NCBI GenBank assembly: GCA_023622945.1 | Contig: JAMNYG010000167.1 | Coordinates: forward strand, 1-33,956 | Origin: Bacillota bacterium | GTDB taxonomy: Bacteria > Bacillota > Clostridia > Acetivibrionales > JAMNYG01 | DNA: 33,956 nt | Direction: 5' to 3' | Shown here: piece after piece, positions 7,684 through 15,958 of the stretch | How positions within the stretch are numbered: the stretch's first letter is position 1 | Layout of the letters: every line of letters begins with the position of its first letter | Notes under the pieces: model-generated | Database searches by the model: none | Told to the model about the DNA's origin: nothing | Seen by the model: the letters and a program-made list of their open reading frames with translations, nothing else | Made by a program: the position numbers and the translations under genes

Positions 7684-10134
7684 TTATTGCTCCAGAAGTG
7701 GCTTGTCATGTTCCGTTCCGCCTATGACGGCCTGTTTCTCCGGAATAATGGCAGAAATATCCTCTTCCTTAAGTTTTTCCCCCATGAAAGGTCTGGGCTT
7801 TTGTCTTTCAAGAGCTATTGCGAGGACGGCATTCATGTTGTCTACAGGTTTAATTTTCATCTTGTTTCTGACACTTTTAGGTATATCCTCAACATCCTTC
7901 ATGTTGTCAACAGGAATTATGACGGTATCAATTCCCGCCCTGTTTGCCGCCAGCACCTTTTCCTTAAGACCTCCTATGGGAAGTACTCTTCCCCTGAGAG
8001 TTATTTCTCCGGTCATTGCCACGTTTTTCTTAACAGGCAGCCCACTCAGCGCAGAAACCATTGCGGTGGCCAGAGTTATTCCCGCAGACGGGCCATCCTT
8101 GGGCACCGCTCCTTCGGGAACATGAATGTGTATATCATATTTTTTGTAAAAATCTTTATCGATGCCCAGCTCTTCCGCTCTTGAACGTATATAGCTCATG
8201 GCTGCTTTGGCCGACTCCTTCATTACATCTCCCAGCTGCCCTGTCAGTTCAAGTTTTCCGCTTCCGTTCATAATTGTTACCTCTATGGATAACGTATCCC
8301 CGCCGACAGGTGTCCACGCAAGTCCTGTGGCCACTCCTACTTCATTCTTTTCATTTGCTTTTTCGTATCTGTATTTTTTTGGACCAAGGAGCTTTTCCAA
8401 AGTGCCCGGAGTCACCTTCATGGACTTCTTCCCTGTCGTAAGCAGATGTCTTACGGCTTTTCTGCAGATTGTGGCTATCTCTCTTTCCAGGTTTCTGACC
8501 CCGGCTTCCCTTGTATAATAATTTATTATGTCCCTCACCGTTTGCTCGTCCATCTTTATGCTGCTGTTTTTCAGCCCGTGGGCCTGTATCTGCTTGGGCA
8601 ACAGGTACTTCATGGCGATATTGACCTTTTCCTCTTCTGTATAGCTAGAAATGGATATCACTTCCATCCTGTCAAGCAAAGGCCTGGGTATGGTGTCAAG
8701 AGTATTGGCGGTTGTCAGGAACAATACCTGTGAAAGATCAAATGGCAGTTCCAGATAGTGATCCCTGAATGCGAAATTCTGTTCTCCGTCAAGAACTTCC
8801 AGAAGGGCTGATGCCGGATCCCCTCTGAAATCGCTGCTCATCTTGTCTATTTCATCCAGGAGTATCAGGGGATTCTTGGAACCCGCCTGCTTAAGAGCCG
8901 AAATTATCCTGCCTGGCATTGCGCCAACGTAAGTGCGCCTGTGGCCTCTGATTTCAGCCTCATCTCTCACTCCGCCAAGAGACATTCTTACATAATTTCT
9001 GTTCAGGGCTTTTGCTATTGATTTTGCAATAGAAGTTTTCCCGACACCCGGAGGTCCTACAAGGCACAATATCGGTCCTTTCAGTGAATTCTTGAACTTC
9101 CTTACTGCAAGATATTCTAGAATTCTCTCCTTGACTTTTTCCAAACCGTAATGATCTGCATTCAGTATCTCTTCTGCCTTTTTCAGGTCTATTACTTCTT
9201 CCGTGGTCTTATTCCATGGAAGGTCAAAGATCCAGTCCAGGTATGTCCTTATTACGGAACCCTCTGCAGAACCCGGCGGCATTTTCATCAGGCGATCAAG
9301 CTCTGAAAGTACCTTCTTTTCAACTTCTTCAGGAAAATCGGCATTATTGAGCTTTTCCCTGTACTCTTCAATTTCCCCCATTACGCCGTCCTTGTCGCCA
9401 AGTTCACTCTGTATGGCTTTTAGTTGTTCTCTCAGATAATATTCCTTCTGGGTTTTGTCTATTTGCTTGCGAACCTTGGCGCTTATTCTTTTTTCCACCT
9501 CAAGTATCTCTATCTCTTTTACAAGCAGTTCAAGTATTTTTTCAAGCCTTGCAACCGGATGGAATTCATTCAGTATCTCCTGCTTTTGCTCCACTTTCAG
9601 AACCATGTTAAATGCTATGGTATCCGAAATCTGCTCTATATCATCCATTGACATTACTGCAAACACAACTTCAGGAGCAACCTTGTTGCTGAGTTTGGCG
9701 TATTCTTCAAAATTTGATACCACGTTTCTTATCAGGGCTTCCTGTTCAGTCTTGTCTACATTTTCCAGTACATATATTTTCTCTGTAACTTCAGCCATAA
9801 AGAATGGTTCCGTCTGGGTAAACTCACTGATTTCAGCTCTTCTTAAACCTTCCACAAGAACCCTTATGGCATCACCCGGAAGCTTTAACAATTGGGTTAC
9901 CTTTGAAATTGTGCCCACTCTATAGATATCGTCCTCGCTCGGAGAATCGTTCTTTGCATCTTTTTGGGTAACAAGAAATATCAGCTGGTTATTTATCATA
10001 GCCTCTTCCAGCGCCTTTATGGATTTAATCCTGCCCACATCAAAATGCATACGATTGTTAGGGAACACCGTTAGACCTCTCAGGGGTAGCAGCGGCAGTA
10101 TCTGTTTTTTAATTATTTTTTTTGCTTCGGACAT
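7684..10134 (-). CDS. lon: ATP-dependent protease LonA
   Basis: An 816-residue cytosolic ATP-dependent serine protease that degrades damaged and regulatory proteins. The N-terminal substrate-recognition domain ([13 protein letters not shown] near residue 13) and coiled coil span up to about 300. The AAA+ module has Walker A GPPGVGKT (360-367), Walker B LILLDEID (423-430) and an arginine-containing DRMEV segment. The protease domain has the catalytic Ser683 in KDGPSAG and Lys726 in GGLKEK. No membrane segment is present, so this is LonA rather than LonB. GAGGGG lies 8 bases before the ATG. It is monocistronic with its own promoter and terminator. Confidence 0.97.
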   Translation of the reverse strand: MSEAKKIIKKQILPLLPLRGLTVFPNNRMHFDVGRIKSIKALEEAMINNQLIFLVTQKDAKNDSPSEDDIYRVGTISKVTQLLKLPGDAIRVLVEGLRRAEISEFTQTEPFFMAEVTEKIYVLENVDKTEQEALIRNVVSNFEEYAKLSNKVAPEVVFAVMSMDDIEQISDTIAFNMVLKVEQKQEILNEFHPVARLEKILELLVKEIEILEVEKRISAKVRKQIDKTQKEYYLREQLKAIQSELGDKDGVMGEIEEYREKLNNADFPEEVEKKVLSELDRLMKMPPGSAEGSVIRTYLDWIFDLPWNKTTEEVIDLKKAEEILNADHYGLEKVKERILEYLAVRKFKNSLKGPILCLVGPPGVGKTSIAKSIAKALNRNYVRMSLGGVRDEAEIRGHRRTYVGAMPGRIISALKQAGSKNPLILLDEIDKMSSDFRGDPASALLEVLDGEQNFAFRDHYLELPFDLSQVLFLTTANTLDTIPRPLLDRMEVISISSYTEEEKVNIAMKYLLPKQIQAHGLKNSSIKMDEQTVRDIINYYTREAGVRNLEREIATICRKAVRHLLTTGKKSMKVTPGTLEKLLGPKKYRYEKANEKNEVGVATGLAWTPVGGDTLSIEVTIMNGSGKLELTGQLGDVMKESAKAAMSYIRSRAEELGIDKDFYKKYDIHIHVPEGAVPKDGPSAGITLATAMVSALSGLPVKKNVAMTGEITLRGRVLPIGGLKEKVLAANRAGIDTVIIPVDNMKDVEDIPKSVRNKMKIKPVDNMNAVLAIALERQKPRPFMGEKLKEEDISAIIPEKQAVIGGTEHDKPLLEQ

Positions 10135-10233
10135 TTGACCATCCCCTCACTAAATATAACAATAATTTTTACAGTCTGAAACAAGTAGGACGTTCAAGAG
10201 ATCTGAGGCTGGAGTGTCATTTTGTTTCTATTC

Positions 10234-10262
10234 ATTATAACCTTTACATAATTTGATTTCAA
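10234..10262 (-). promoter_or_regulatory. Promoter of lon
   Basis: On the minus strand TTGAAA, 17 bases, TATAAT. The predicted transcript starts near 10227, giving a leader of about 90 bases. No paired CtsR or CIRCE operator was seen beside it. Confidence 0.75.
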
Positions 10263-10357
10263 TTATTTTTATTTGGTATAAAGGGAACCCATCTCCAATA
10301 ATATTCTAATTATCTACATATATGCCAAATAAACCAATGCTGTCTCTACTCTACTTA

Positions 10358-10423
10358 TATACCACTTTTCCCTGGCAAGTATAACAATCTTTATACCACT
10401 TTTTCCTTGACAAGAATGACAAT
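10358..10423 (+). repeat. Two-copy 31/32-bp direct repeat upstream of bioY
   Basis: Copies at 10358-10388 and 10392-10423 share TATACCACTTTT near the start, a central T-G-x-C-A-A-G and a closing ACAAT, with a period of 34 bases. The second copy contains the perfect -35 box TTGACA of the bioY promoter; the first has CTGGCA at the same place. It may be a decayed promoter duplication or a regulator site pair. Confidence 0.6.
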
Positions 10424-10435
10424 AAACAGTATTCT
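10407..10435 (+). promoter_or_regulatory. Promoter of bioY
   Basis: TTGACA (10407-10412), 17 bases, TATTCT (10430-10435). The predicted transcription start (about 10442) falls within the left half of the BirA operator, as expected for repression by bound BirA. Confidence 0.6.
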
Positions 10436-10440
10436 GTTAA

Positions 10441-10472
10441 TTGTCAACTATTATTAAACTTTTGGTTTACAA
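10441..10472 (+). promoter_or_regulatory. BirA operator for biotin-dependent repression of bioY
   Basis: TTGTCAACT (10441-10449), 14 bases, GGTTTACAA (10464-10472). This matches the Firmicutes BirA palindrome (TTGTNAACC-N14/15-GGTTNACAA) in both half-sites and in spacing, with one mismatch at the inner end of the left arm. Holo-BirA bound here would block transcription of the biotin transporter gene when biotin is sufficient. birA itself is not in the window. Confidence 0.85.
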
Positions 10473-10493
10473 TCAAGGAGGTTCTGTCCACGC

Positions 10494-11045
10494 ATGAAAT
10501 ATACTTCAAAGGAATTGGTTTTGGTAGGACTTTTCACTTCCCTAACCGCAATCATGGCCCAGTTAACCGTTAAGATTCCCTTTTCACCTGTGCCCATTAC
10601 CGGACAGATACTTGCTGTATGCCTGAGTGGAGCCATACTGGGAAGCAAATGTGGTACCGCTTCACAAGTTATATATTTGCTCCTTGGACTTTTTGGTGTA
10701 CCGGTATTTTCCGGCTTCAACGCGGGCCCGGGATACGTCCTCGGTCCTACCGGAGGCTATCTTGTAAGTTTCCCCATAGCAGCTTTTGTCATTGGAAGCA
10801 TAATTGAAAGAAGAAAACAGACTACTGTAGGTATGATGCTGGTTGCAATGCTGGCAGGACTTACAGCATGCTACGCCATTGGTACGGCATGGCTTGGAGC
10901 GGTACTTAAGCTGAGTCCTGGAAAAGCGTTGATTGCGGGAATAGGATGGTATCTCCCTCTTGACATAATTAAAGTATCATTTGCATCTTTCATAAGCTGC
11001 CATGTAAGGAATCTGCTGATTAAGTCTAGTTTATTGGAGGTGTGA
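10494..11045 (+). CDS. bioY: Biotin transporter BioY (ECF substrate-binding subunit)
   Basis: A 183-residue membrane protein with about six hydrophobic segments and the BioY signatures VPITGQ (33-38), GVPVFSG (68-74) and GPTGGYL (84-90). BioY binds biotin and partners with the ECF energizing module (EcfT and two ATPases), whose genes are not nearby; a shared module elsewhere is the usual clostridial arrangement. AAGGAGG lies about 12 bases before the ATG, slightly long. The upstream BirA operator independently supports the assignment. The stop codon lies at the start of a GTGACA-type palindromic region. Confidence 0.95.
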   Translation: MKYTSKELVLVGLFTSLTAIMAQLTVKIPFSPVPITGQILAVCLSGAILGSKCGTASQVIYLLLGLFGVPVFSGFNAGPGYVLGPTGGYLVSFPIAAFVIGSIIERRKQTTVGMMLVAMLAGLTACYAIGTAWLGAVLKLSPGKALIAGIGWYLPLDIIKVSFASFISCHVRNLLIKSSLLEV

Positions 11046-11056
11046 CAGGGGGACGG

Positions 11057-11087
11057 GGGTTGTGTCACGCAACACGTGACACAACCC
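11057..11087. terminator. Perfect 13-bp hairpin after bioY
   Basis: GGGTTGTGTCACG (11057-11069), loop CAACA, CGTGACACAACCC (11075-11087). It is very stable but has no T-run after it, so it may be an attenuating structure or a repetitive palindrome rather than a simple terminator. It is preceded by GTGTGACAGGGGGACGG, typical of a clostridial repeated palindrome family as I recall it. Confidence 0.5.
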
Positions 11088-11129
11088 TGTGTTACCATAT
11101 TACTGAATTACTGAAACGGGGGTCTTACA

Positions 11130-11636
11130 ATGAAACCTGAATATTATGCAGACATGGCATTAAGGCTGGGTGCCGACCATGCCGTTGTTTTCAAGATAGA
11201 TGACATAGTATTCGATTCAAGAACCATTCTTAAATGCATGTACGGTTGCAGTGACTGGGGAAAAGGCCATACCTGTCCCTCAAGGCCCGGCTCCCTCATG
11301 CCCTGGGAATACGAAAAGATATTCAGAAAATACTCATGGGGTATCATAATCCACTCAACCGATAAGAAAACATCGCAGGAAGTATCCTTTGAGATTGAAA
11401 GGCAAGCCTTTATTGACGGGTACTATTTCGCTTTTTCACTCAGCGACTGTGCAATATGCGAACAATGTTCCGGACATAAGGGAAAGGAATGCATAAATCC
11501 TAGGAAAGCCCGCCCGGCTTTTCACAGCGTAGGGATTGATGTCTTCAAAACCGTAAGAAAGTTCGGCTTACCCATTGAGACTTTAAAAGAAAAAGGCCAG
11601 GTCCAGAACTGGTACTCGGCAGTTTTCATAGAGTAA
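11130..11636 (+). CDS. DUF2284 cysteine-rich metal-binding protein
   Basis: A 168-residue soluble protein of the DUF2284 family (predicted metal or Fe-S binding). Cysteines fall in two groups: 36, 40 and 49 (CMYGC and TCPSRPG) and 107, 110, 113 and 121 (CAICEQC then C), the second like a four-cysteine cluster site. The biochemical role of the family is not established. A GGGGGT site lies before ATG 11130. It is 84 bases after bioY with a strong hairpin between, so co-transcription is uncertain, and it is convergent with the PspC gene. Confidence 0.8.
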   Translation: MKPEYYADMALRLGADHAVVFKIDDIVFDSRTILKCMYGCSDWGKGHTCPSRPGSLMPWEYEKIFRKYSWGIIIHSTDKKTSQEVSFEIERQAFIDGYYFAFSLSDCAICEQCSGHKGKECINPRKARPAFHSVGIDVFKTVRKFGLPIETLKEKGQVQNWYSAVFIE

Positions 11637-11659
11637 ACTTTTACTTGGGAAAGCATCAA

Positions 11660-11688
11660 AAATACGTTTTTAATCGGTAAACGTATTT
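11660..11688 (-). terminator. Terminator overlapping the 3' end of the PspC gene
   Basis: AAATACGTTT (11660-11669) and AAACGTATTT (11679-11688) form a perfect 10-bp stem with a 9-base loop, extended by outer GGGAAAGCA/TGCTTCCC arms. On the minus strand the stem runs into TTTTTG. The PspC stop codon is inside it. The stem can also act on the plus strand for the DUF2284 gene. Confidence 0.6.
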
Positions 11689-12245
11689 CTGCTTCCCCTT
11701 AGCAATAACATTACACCAAGCCCTATGATTACCAGCGGCCAGAGTAGCTTGAAATTCAGCCAGCCGAAAAACTCTCTCACAAGAAACAAAGCACCTACGC
11801 ACACCAGTATGAATCCAAAAAGCACTCGGGATTTTCCGGAGTCATACTTTGAGAAATCTTTCCATTCATTCCTTTGACTTTCGAAACTTCCCGCATCAAA
11901 ATCATAGCTTTCTCCGTATGTTCCTTTACCGAAACCGCTGTCGGAGGCCTGGTTCCCCATCTCGAATGGATTGCTTCCCTCAGCCCGGTCAGATCCTTGC
12001 TGACCCTGGTATCTTCCGAAATCTGAATAACCATCCGAGGTATTATAAGGATTTGAAAAATCTTCCCTGTTCTCGGGGATGACAATTGAAGCAATTATAT
12101 AAATAATAATCCCTGCACCGTAAGTACAGCTTATAGCAATCCAAAGAATTCTTACAAGCACGGGATCCATTCCGAGATATTCAGCTATTCCTCCGCAAAC
12201 GCCGCTAATAACCCTGTTTGTCCTTGAACGGTACAATCTTTTCAT
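11670..12245 (-). CDS. PspC-domain membrane protein with LiaF-like C-terminus
   Basis: 191 residues. Residues 1-60 are a PspC domain (RSRTNRVISGVCGGIAEYLG, then a membrane segment about 33-56). Residues about 61-130 are a hydrophilic Gly/Ser/Asp-rich linker. Residues about 140-183 hold two hydrophobic segments (FGFILVCVGALFLV and LLWPLVIIGLGVMLLL), like those in LiaF-type proteins. PspC-family proteins sense envelope stress. No liaSR or pspA gene is adjacent. GAGGAG lies about 10 bases before the ATG. Confidence 0.85.
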   Translation of the reverse strand: MKRLYRSRTNRVISGVCGGIAEYLGMDPVLVRILWIAISCTYGAGIIIYIIASIVIPENREDFSNPYNTSDGYSDFGRYQGQQGSDRAEGSNPFEMGNQASDSGFGKGTYGESYDFDAGSFESQRNEWKDFSKYDSGKSRVLFGFILVCVGALFLVREFFGWLNFKLLWPLVIIGLGVMLLLRGSRNTFTD

Positions 12246-12359
12246 GGAATCTTATCTCCTCATCCTGGAAATTTTATTTAACCATCATCCTTGCAACATA
12301 TAATACGGAATTTGATGAGAAATGTCTTAAGATTTATGCATTTAAGTTAAAATTCCTAA

Positions 12360-12398
12360 AAAAAGTGTGACAGGAAATACTGTCCCGTCACACTTTTT
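12360..12398. terminator. Bidirectional terminator between the amidohydrolase and PspC genes
   Basis: AAAAAGTGTGAC (12360-12371) pairs perfectly with GTCACACTTTTT (12387-12398), with a partly pairing GGA/TCC inner segment. The A-run and T-run on either side make it a two-way terminator. The amidohydrolase stop is 25 bases away. Confidence 0.8.
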
Positions 12399-12423
12399 AT
12401 ACCTTTTCAGTTCATACCTTTTA

Positions 12424-13290
12424 TCACTTTGCAGGCTCAAGTTTACCGTGCTGTACCTTGGTCTGAGATATTCCGAGGAAACGTTTCAGGTTTTCACTGA
12501 AAATATTGTTCATCACGTCGCTTCCAAGGCCCAATTTCTTGTATATACCACTGTCACGGTCAATCCATTCCTTTGCCCACTCTGAATTATAGTCTCCAGT
12601 ATTGCAGTCGGTACCGAATATTACATTGTTCTTTACGTCATATCCTACAGTAAACAGCTTGGTAAGCGCATCCTCACGGAAGATAGGAGGAGTTCCTGGA
12701 GTGACATCTATGAACATTTCCACCGAAAGATCCGGACGCAGAGTATATGCATTGAGGAATTTCCCATAAACTGCGATGTTTTCATCGCACCATGGCCATG
12801 AAATGTGTGCAAGGGCAAATTTCAAACCCTCAATCTCCAGGAGGCATTCAAACTCCCCGGGACGGTTAAATTTTGCTGAAGGCTTTCCGTCCCACAGTAT
12901 TCCCGAATGAAAGAGTATAGGTTTCCCTTTTTTGGCTATTGCCCTGTACACTATCATGGCACGCTCATCGCCCGGATAATGGTGGCCGCATATTACCTTG
13001 AATCCGGCTACTCCTCTGTCACATGCCTCGTTTACCTGGTCCAGCGCATCTTTCTCTACAGGATCTATCCAGAAAAACGGGTAAAGGTTGCTGCTTTCTC
13101 CAACCCATTGGAACAAATTGTCAAGCCTCTCTTCAAAGGTGTACTGTCTTTTCCTGAAAGGAGCAAAACTGTTAGGGGAAATGGAAATAAGAATACCTCC
13201 GTCCACGCCTGCTTTCTTCATTTTTTCATCAAGATCGGGTTTGTTCACTTTTGCTTCTTCGTCTATGTGTATATGGCAATCAAGTATCAT
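12424..13290 (-). CDS. Amidohydrolase family (TIM-barrel metal-dependent hydrolase)
   Basis: A 288-residue protein of the amidohydrolase-2 class. Putative metal ligands are H6 and H8 (CHIH), H128 (LFHSG), H162 (LAHISW) and D228 (FGTDC), in the expected order and spacing. Family members include decarboxylases and lactonases; the substrate cannot be read from the sequence. An unusual CGHHYPGD stretch (about 101-108) lies on the barrel. AGGAGG is 6 bases from the ATG. It is probably monocistronic, with a strong terminator after it. Confidence 0.85.
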   Translation of the reverse strand: MILDCHIHIDEEAKVNKPDLDEKMKKAGVDGGILISISPNSFAPFRKRQYTFEERLDNLFQWVGESSNLYPFFWIDPVEKDALDQVNEACDRGVAGFKVICGHHYPGDERAMIVYRAIAKKGKPILFHSGILWDGKPSAKFNRPGEFECLLEIEGLKFALAHISWPWCDENIAVYGKFLNAYTLRPDLSVEMFIDVTPGTPPIFREDALTKLFTVGYDVKNNVIFGTDCNTGDYNSEWAKEWIDRDSGIYKKLGLGSDVMNNIFSENLKRFLGISQTKVQHGKLEPAK

Positions 13291-13400
13291 GATACTCCTC
13301 CTTACCGATATTCACCCGATAACAATACATCGGGTTTTCTCAACTTTTTATATAATTTTACCACTATTGCCAAATATAAATCAACTTTAGAATGAGAAAC

Positions 13401-14066
13401 TTACAGCTTTATCTCAAGTTTCTCCAGCCTTACAAGTACCTTTACATCATTTACGGATACTGTCTCGGTGGCAAGCCTTCCTCCGTTGCTTACCAAAAGC
13501 AGCCTTTTGTCATCCAATTTCTTGATCTGTCTTATCATCCTTCGCCCGCCGTACTCCACAAGGTAGAATGCATTATTTTCAATTTCACCGGATATATATC
13601 CGAAAACTATATCCCCTTTCAGCATTCTAAATCCCAGCATATCATTGTCCTGTATTTCCAAAAACAGCACCTTGTCCTTAGGATGCCCATCCACCTTGTT
13701 GGATATTACAGGCATCTGTCTGACACCGAGAGCCTTGTCCATTGAATACCCGTAAATCGGAACAGCCTTTAGAACCGAGCTGAAGGCTTCGGTCCACGTC
13801 TCCTGTATCTCATTCTTTACAGCAGTAGCCTTTGTCAGGGTCTTTTCTTCTTTATCATGCCCCGTTTCGAGGTAAATGGAAATTTCATCAAGGTTATACT
13901 GCAACACCTTGGAAAATTGCCGTATCAACTGATCATTTAAAATCCTTTTACCCGATTCAATCTCTGCCACAAACTTTTCGGTAACTCCCAGGGCTTTTGC
14001 AAGCTGTTTTTGGGACATCCCTTTAAATGTTCTGATTTCCCGTATTTTCTGCCCTATCCTGCTCAT
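13401..14066 (-). CDS. XRE-family regulator with an inactive S24/LexA-like C-terminal domain
   Basis: 221 residues. Residues about 5-60 are a helix-turn-helix of the XRE/Cro type (MSQKQLAKALGVTEKFVAEIESGK). Residues about 105-215 look like the S24 peptidase fold of LexA and cI-type repressors. The catalytic serine position (G-D-S-M in active proteins) reads D-N-D-M (140-143), so Ser is Asp142. The lysine position reads GRRMIRQI with Arg179. Autocleavage is therefore unlikely, and the domain may serve dimerisation or ligand binding instead. GGTGG lies before the ATG. It is 68 bases from the SEC-C gene upstream, possibly co-transcribed. Confidence 0.8.
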   Translation of the reverse strand: MSRIGQKIREIRTFKGMSQKQLAKALGVTEKFVAEIESGKRILNDQLIRQFSKVLQYNLDEISIYLETGHDKEEKTLTKATAVKNEIQETWTEAFSSVLKAVPIYGYSMDKALGVRQMPVISNKVDGHPKDKVLFLEIQDNDMLGFRMLKGDIVFGYISGEIENNAFYLVEYGGRRMIRQIKKLDDKRLLLVSNGGRLATETVSVNDVKVLVRLEKLEIKL

Positions 14067-14134
14067 ATCCGTACCACCTTAAAACATTGAGCTTTTTCCC
14101 GTTCAATTATTTCAGTTATTAAGTTTATTCCTGC

Positions 14135-14629
14135 TTATGCTCCGCAGCATTTCTTGTATTTCTTTCCGCTCCCGCAGGGGCAGGGATCATTTCTGCCTAC
14201 TTTATTGCTAACGGCAATATTCGCCCTCCTGTATTCCTTTGTTATTCTTTTTCTTGTCTCCTCCGACAGGACATTGTCCCATTGAGGAAGAGTGTAAAGC
14301 CAGTGAGCTTTTGCGTCCAGCATGTTGTAATAGAGCTTCTCAAAATCAATTTCCAGCCTTATTTCCGTATTCTCCTCTATGCTGTCCAAATCCAGGGGGC
14401 TAACAAGGCTGGTATTGATACCGTCCAGAAAGCCTGCTGCCGTAACCACATCCATCCCGAAAATGGATGCGATCTCACTCAGCTTTCCGCTTACAACCTG
14501 GTCTTTATTCTCTAAAAGGTATTCATAGCATTTCTTCTCTTTTTCAAGATAATCCTTCCAAAATTTTTCATAATCCTTCCGGGTAGTTTGGCTTTGAGCC
14601 AGTTCCCTCCACTGTTGATACAAGCTCAT
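14135..14629 (-). CDS. SEC-C motif protein
   Basis: A 164-residue soluble protein ending in the zinc-binding SEC-C motif [18 protein letters not shown], as found at the C-terminus of SecA and in many small proteins of unknown role. The rest is helical and acidic with no recognisable domain. ATG 14629 is preferred over ATG 14635, because AGGAG is 8 bases from the former and only 2 from the latter. Confidence 0.85.
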   Translation of the reverse strand: MSLYQQWRELAQSQTTRKDYEKFWKDYLEKEKKCYEYLLENKDQVVSGKLSEIASIFGMDVVTAAGFLDGINTSLVSPLDLDSIEENTEIRLEIDFEKLYYNMLDAKAHWLYTLPQWDNVLSEETRKRITKEYRRANIAVSNKVGRNDPCPCGSGKKYKKCCGA

Positions 14630-14703
14630 TTTCATTTCTCCTTTGACATAATGATTGTCCGTACATTATGCAATGCACAGCTCCATCTTATCGTCCAAGC
14701 TTA

Positions 14704-14761
14704 CAGGGAATAATATGTTGCAGAATAACGTAACCCTGGTGAAGCGGTTGTCATTCCTGCA
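14704..14761. repeat. Short element with CAGGGAAT/ATTCCTG ends
   Basis: A 58-base spacer segment bounded by CAGGGAATAA and TTGTCATTCCTGC, an imperfect terminal inverted repeat. The right end TTGTCATTCCTGCATA is the reverse complement of a sequence at 24777-24792 with one mismatch. It lies between the SEC-C gene and the end of the PHP gene. Confidence 0.35.
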
Positions 14762-14867
14762 TATCACTTTCTAACATAGAAACAACAATTAACTTTAACC
14801 ATTATAGCAATATAATATAAATTTAATCAATACTGGAAAACAGGAATGGTTTTACTGTGAAATGGTT

Positions 14868-15575
14868 TTATCCAAGAGCCTTTATAATGCCCTCAATGCT
14901 TAAGCTCCCGATGTCAAGAAAAGACTCTCTCTCCAGAATACTGCCCAGAGCATGGGCGTCTGAGGATCTGACAAATTTGTATTTTGTTACGTTTATGTTT
15001 CTGGCAGTAAGGCTTTCGGTACTGCAGAAAGGTGTTATCTCCAGCGTCCTGATACCTAACTCGTCAGGGATAATTCCCAGGTTTGAAATTATGCTGTATG
15101 ACTCTCTGTCAATATGGGCCGGCACCGCTGCTCCTCCAAGGCTTCTTACCAAACTGAAAACCTCTTCAATTCCAATATCGGCAGCTGTAACAAGCAACTG
15201 CTTCACATGTCCCTTTAATCTGTCATTTTCATCCATTATTATCTGCTGCCCGAATATGTCTGCCCTGTTTTCAATGGGAGGAAGGGCATCATATACAAAC
15301 TGCTGCATTCTGAGAGCAGCATCCACATCGGGAAAATAGCACAGCACATGTACCTCTTCCCTCGTCTCAACTTCCATTCCCGGGACTACGATGATATCCT
15401 TTCCCTCTGCACATTTGCAGACCGCACGGCAGTTTTCCGCAGAATTGTGATCGGTAATTGCGATGGCATCCAGACCTTTAAGAAGAGCCATGTTTACGAT
15501 GTTGTTGGGGGTCATGTCATCTTCAGCGCAGGGTGAAAGAGCTGTATGTATATGAAGGTCAACGGCCGCTTTCAT
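14868..15575 (-). CDS. PHP-domain phosphoesterase-like protein
   Basis: 235 residues from ATG 15575, with a PHP-type metal site: H8 and H10 (DLHIHT), D42 and H43 (ITDHNS), E68 (GMEVE), H76 (HVLCY), H154 (PAHID), D206 and H208 (SSDAHALG). This set is complete, so catalytic activity on a phosphoester is plausible; the substrate is unknown. The start is set by the DLHIHT motif, because a longer reading would overlap the upstream gene by over 50 bases. It is the last gene of the hydrogenase-sensor operon and lies 26 bases after the DRTGGL gene. PHP genes recur in this context in Clostridia. Confidence 0.85.
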   Translation of the reverse strand: MKAAVDLHIHTALSPCAEDDMTPNNIVNMALLKGLDAIAITDHNSAENCRAVCKCAEGKDIIVVPGMEVETREEVHVLCYFPDVDAALRMQQFVYDALPPIENRADIFGQQIIMDENDRLKGHVKQLLVTAADIGIEEVFSLVRSLGGAAVPAHIDRESYSIISNLGIIPDELGIRTLEITPFCSTESLTARNINVTKYKFVRSSDAHALGSILERESFLDIGSLSIEGIIKALG

Positions 15576-15601
15576 TCTTTGCACCACATTTCTGTACTTG
15601 A

Positions 15602-15958
15602 TCACAGAGCGAGGTTTGAACCTGTGCTTTTCAGCAGTTCTCCGGCCCTGCAGCAAATTTCAAATGCATTCATGCCTGTGCTCAATATGGGTATTCCTTC
15701 CTGACAGGCTCTCTTGAGCGTGGCTTCTTCCACGCTGATGTCTTCAGGAATAATTATACACGAAATCTCAGCCAGCAATGCAACGGCAACAATGTTCAGG
15801 TTTGTATGAACCGTTATCCACGCATCATCTTTCCGGGCATGGGATATTACCCAGCTTAACAGATCACAGGTGTAAACTCCCCTGATTTCTCTGTCTAAAC
15901 CTGTCTCACCCGTTAAGATTCTCATGTTAAGTTTGGAAGCAAATTCAGCGACTTTCAT
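15602..15958 (-). CDS. DRTGGL-domain protein
   Basis: 118 residues from ATG 15958, chosen because GAGG lies 6 bases before it; ATGs at 15970 and 15976 are possible. It is a stand-alone DRTGGL-type domain (KLNMRILTGETGLDREIRGV, then LLSWVI and IIIPEDISVEEATLKRA). The domain is also found in phosphotransacetylase and CBS-containing proteins; its ligand is not established. The start overlaps the end of the upstream hydrogenase-like gene by 14 bases, indicating translational coupling. Confidence 0.82.
   Translation of the reverse strand: MKVAEFASKLNMRILTGETGLDREIRGVYTCDLLSWVISHARKDDAWITVHTNLNIVAVALLAEISCIIIPEDISVEEATLKRACQEGIPILSTGMNAFEICCRAGELLKSTGSNLAL

Larger units (their letters stand above)
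10135..10493. other. Divergent lon-bioY intergenic region
   Basis: A spacer of 359 bases between divergent genes. It holds the lon promoter (10234-10262), a two-copy direct repeat (10358-10423), the bioY promoter (10407-10435) and a BirA operator (10441-10472). The stretch 10263-10357 is AT-rich with no feature I can name. Confidence 0.7.

Noticed and set aside
10135-10160. CtsR site at the lon start
   Set aside because: Only one GGTCAAA half-site is present, overlapping the start codon; the required direct repeat is missing.
10454-10720. Minus-strand ORF of 88 codons over the bioY start
   Set aside because: It overlaps the BirA operator and the bioY coding region, with no family-like sequence and no ribosome site.
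14704-14766. Short minus-strand ORF (MTTASPGLRYSATYYSL)
   Set aside because: Only 17 codons, with a weak ribosome site, inside a palindromic element. There is no support for translation.
14868-15656. Longer PHP protein starting at 15656
   Set aside because: It would overlap the upstream DRTGGL gene by more than 50 bases and add residues before the DLHIHT motif that PHP proteins do not have; ATG 15575 fits better.
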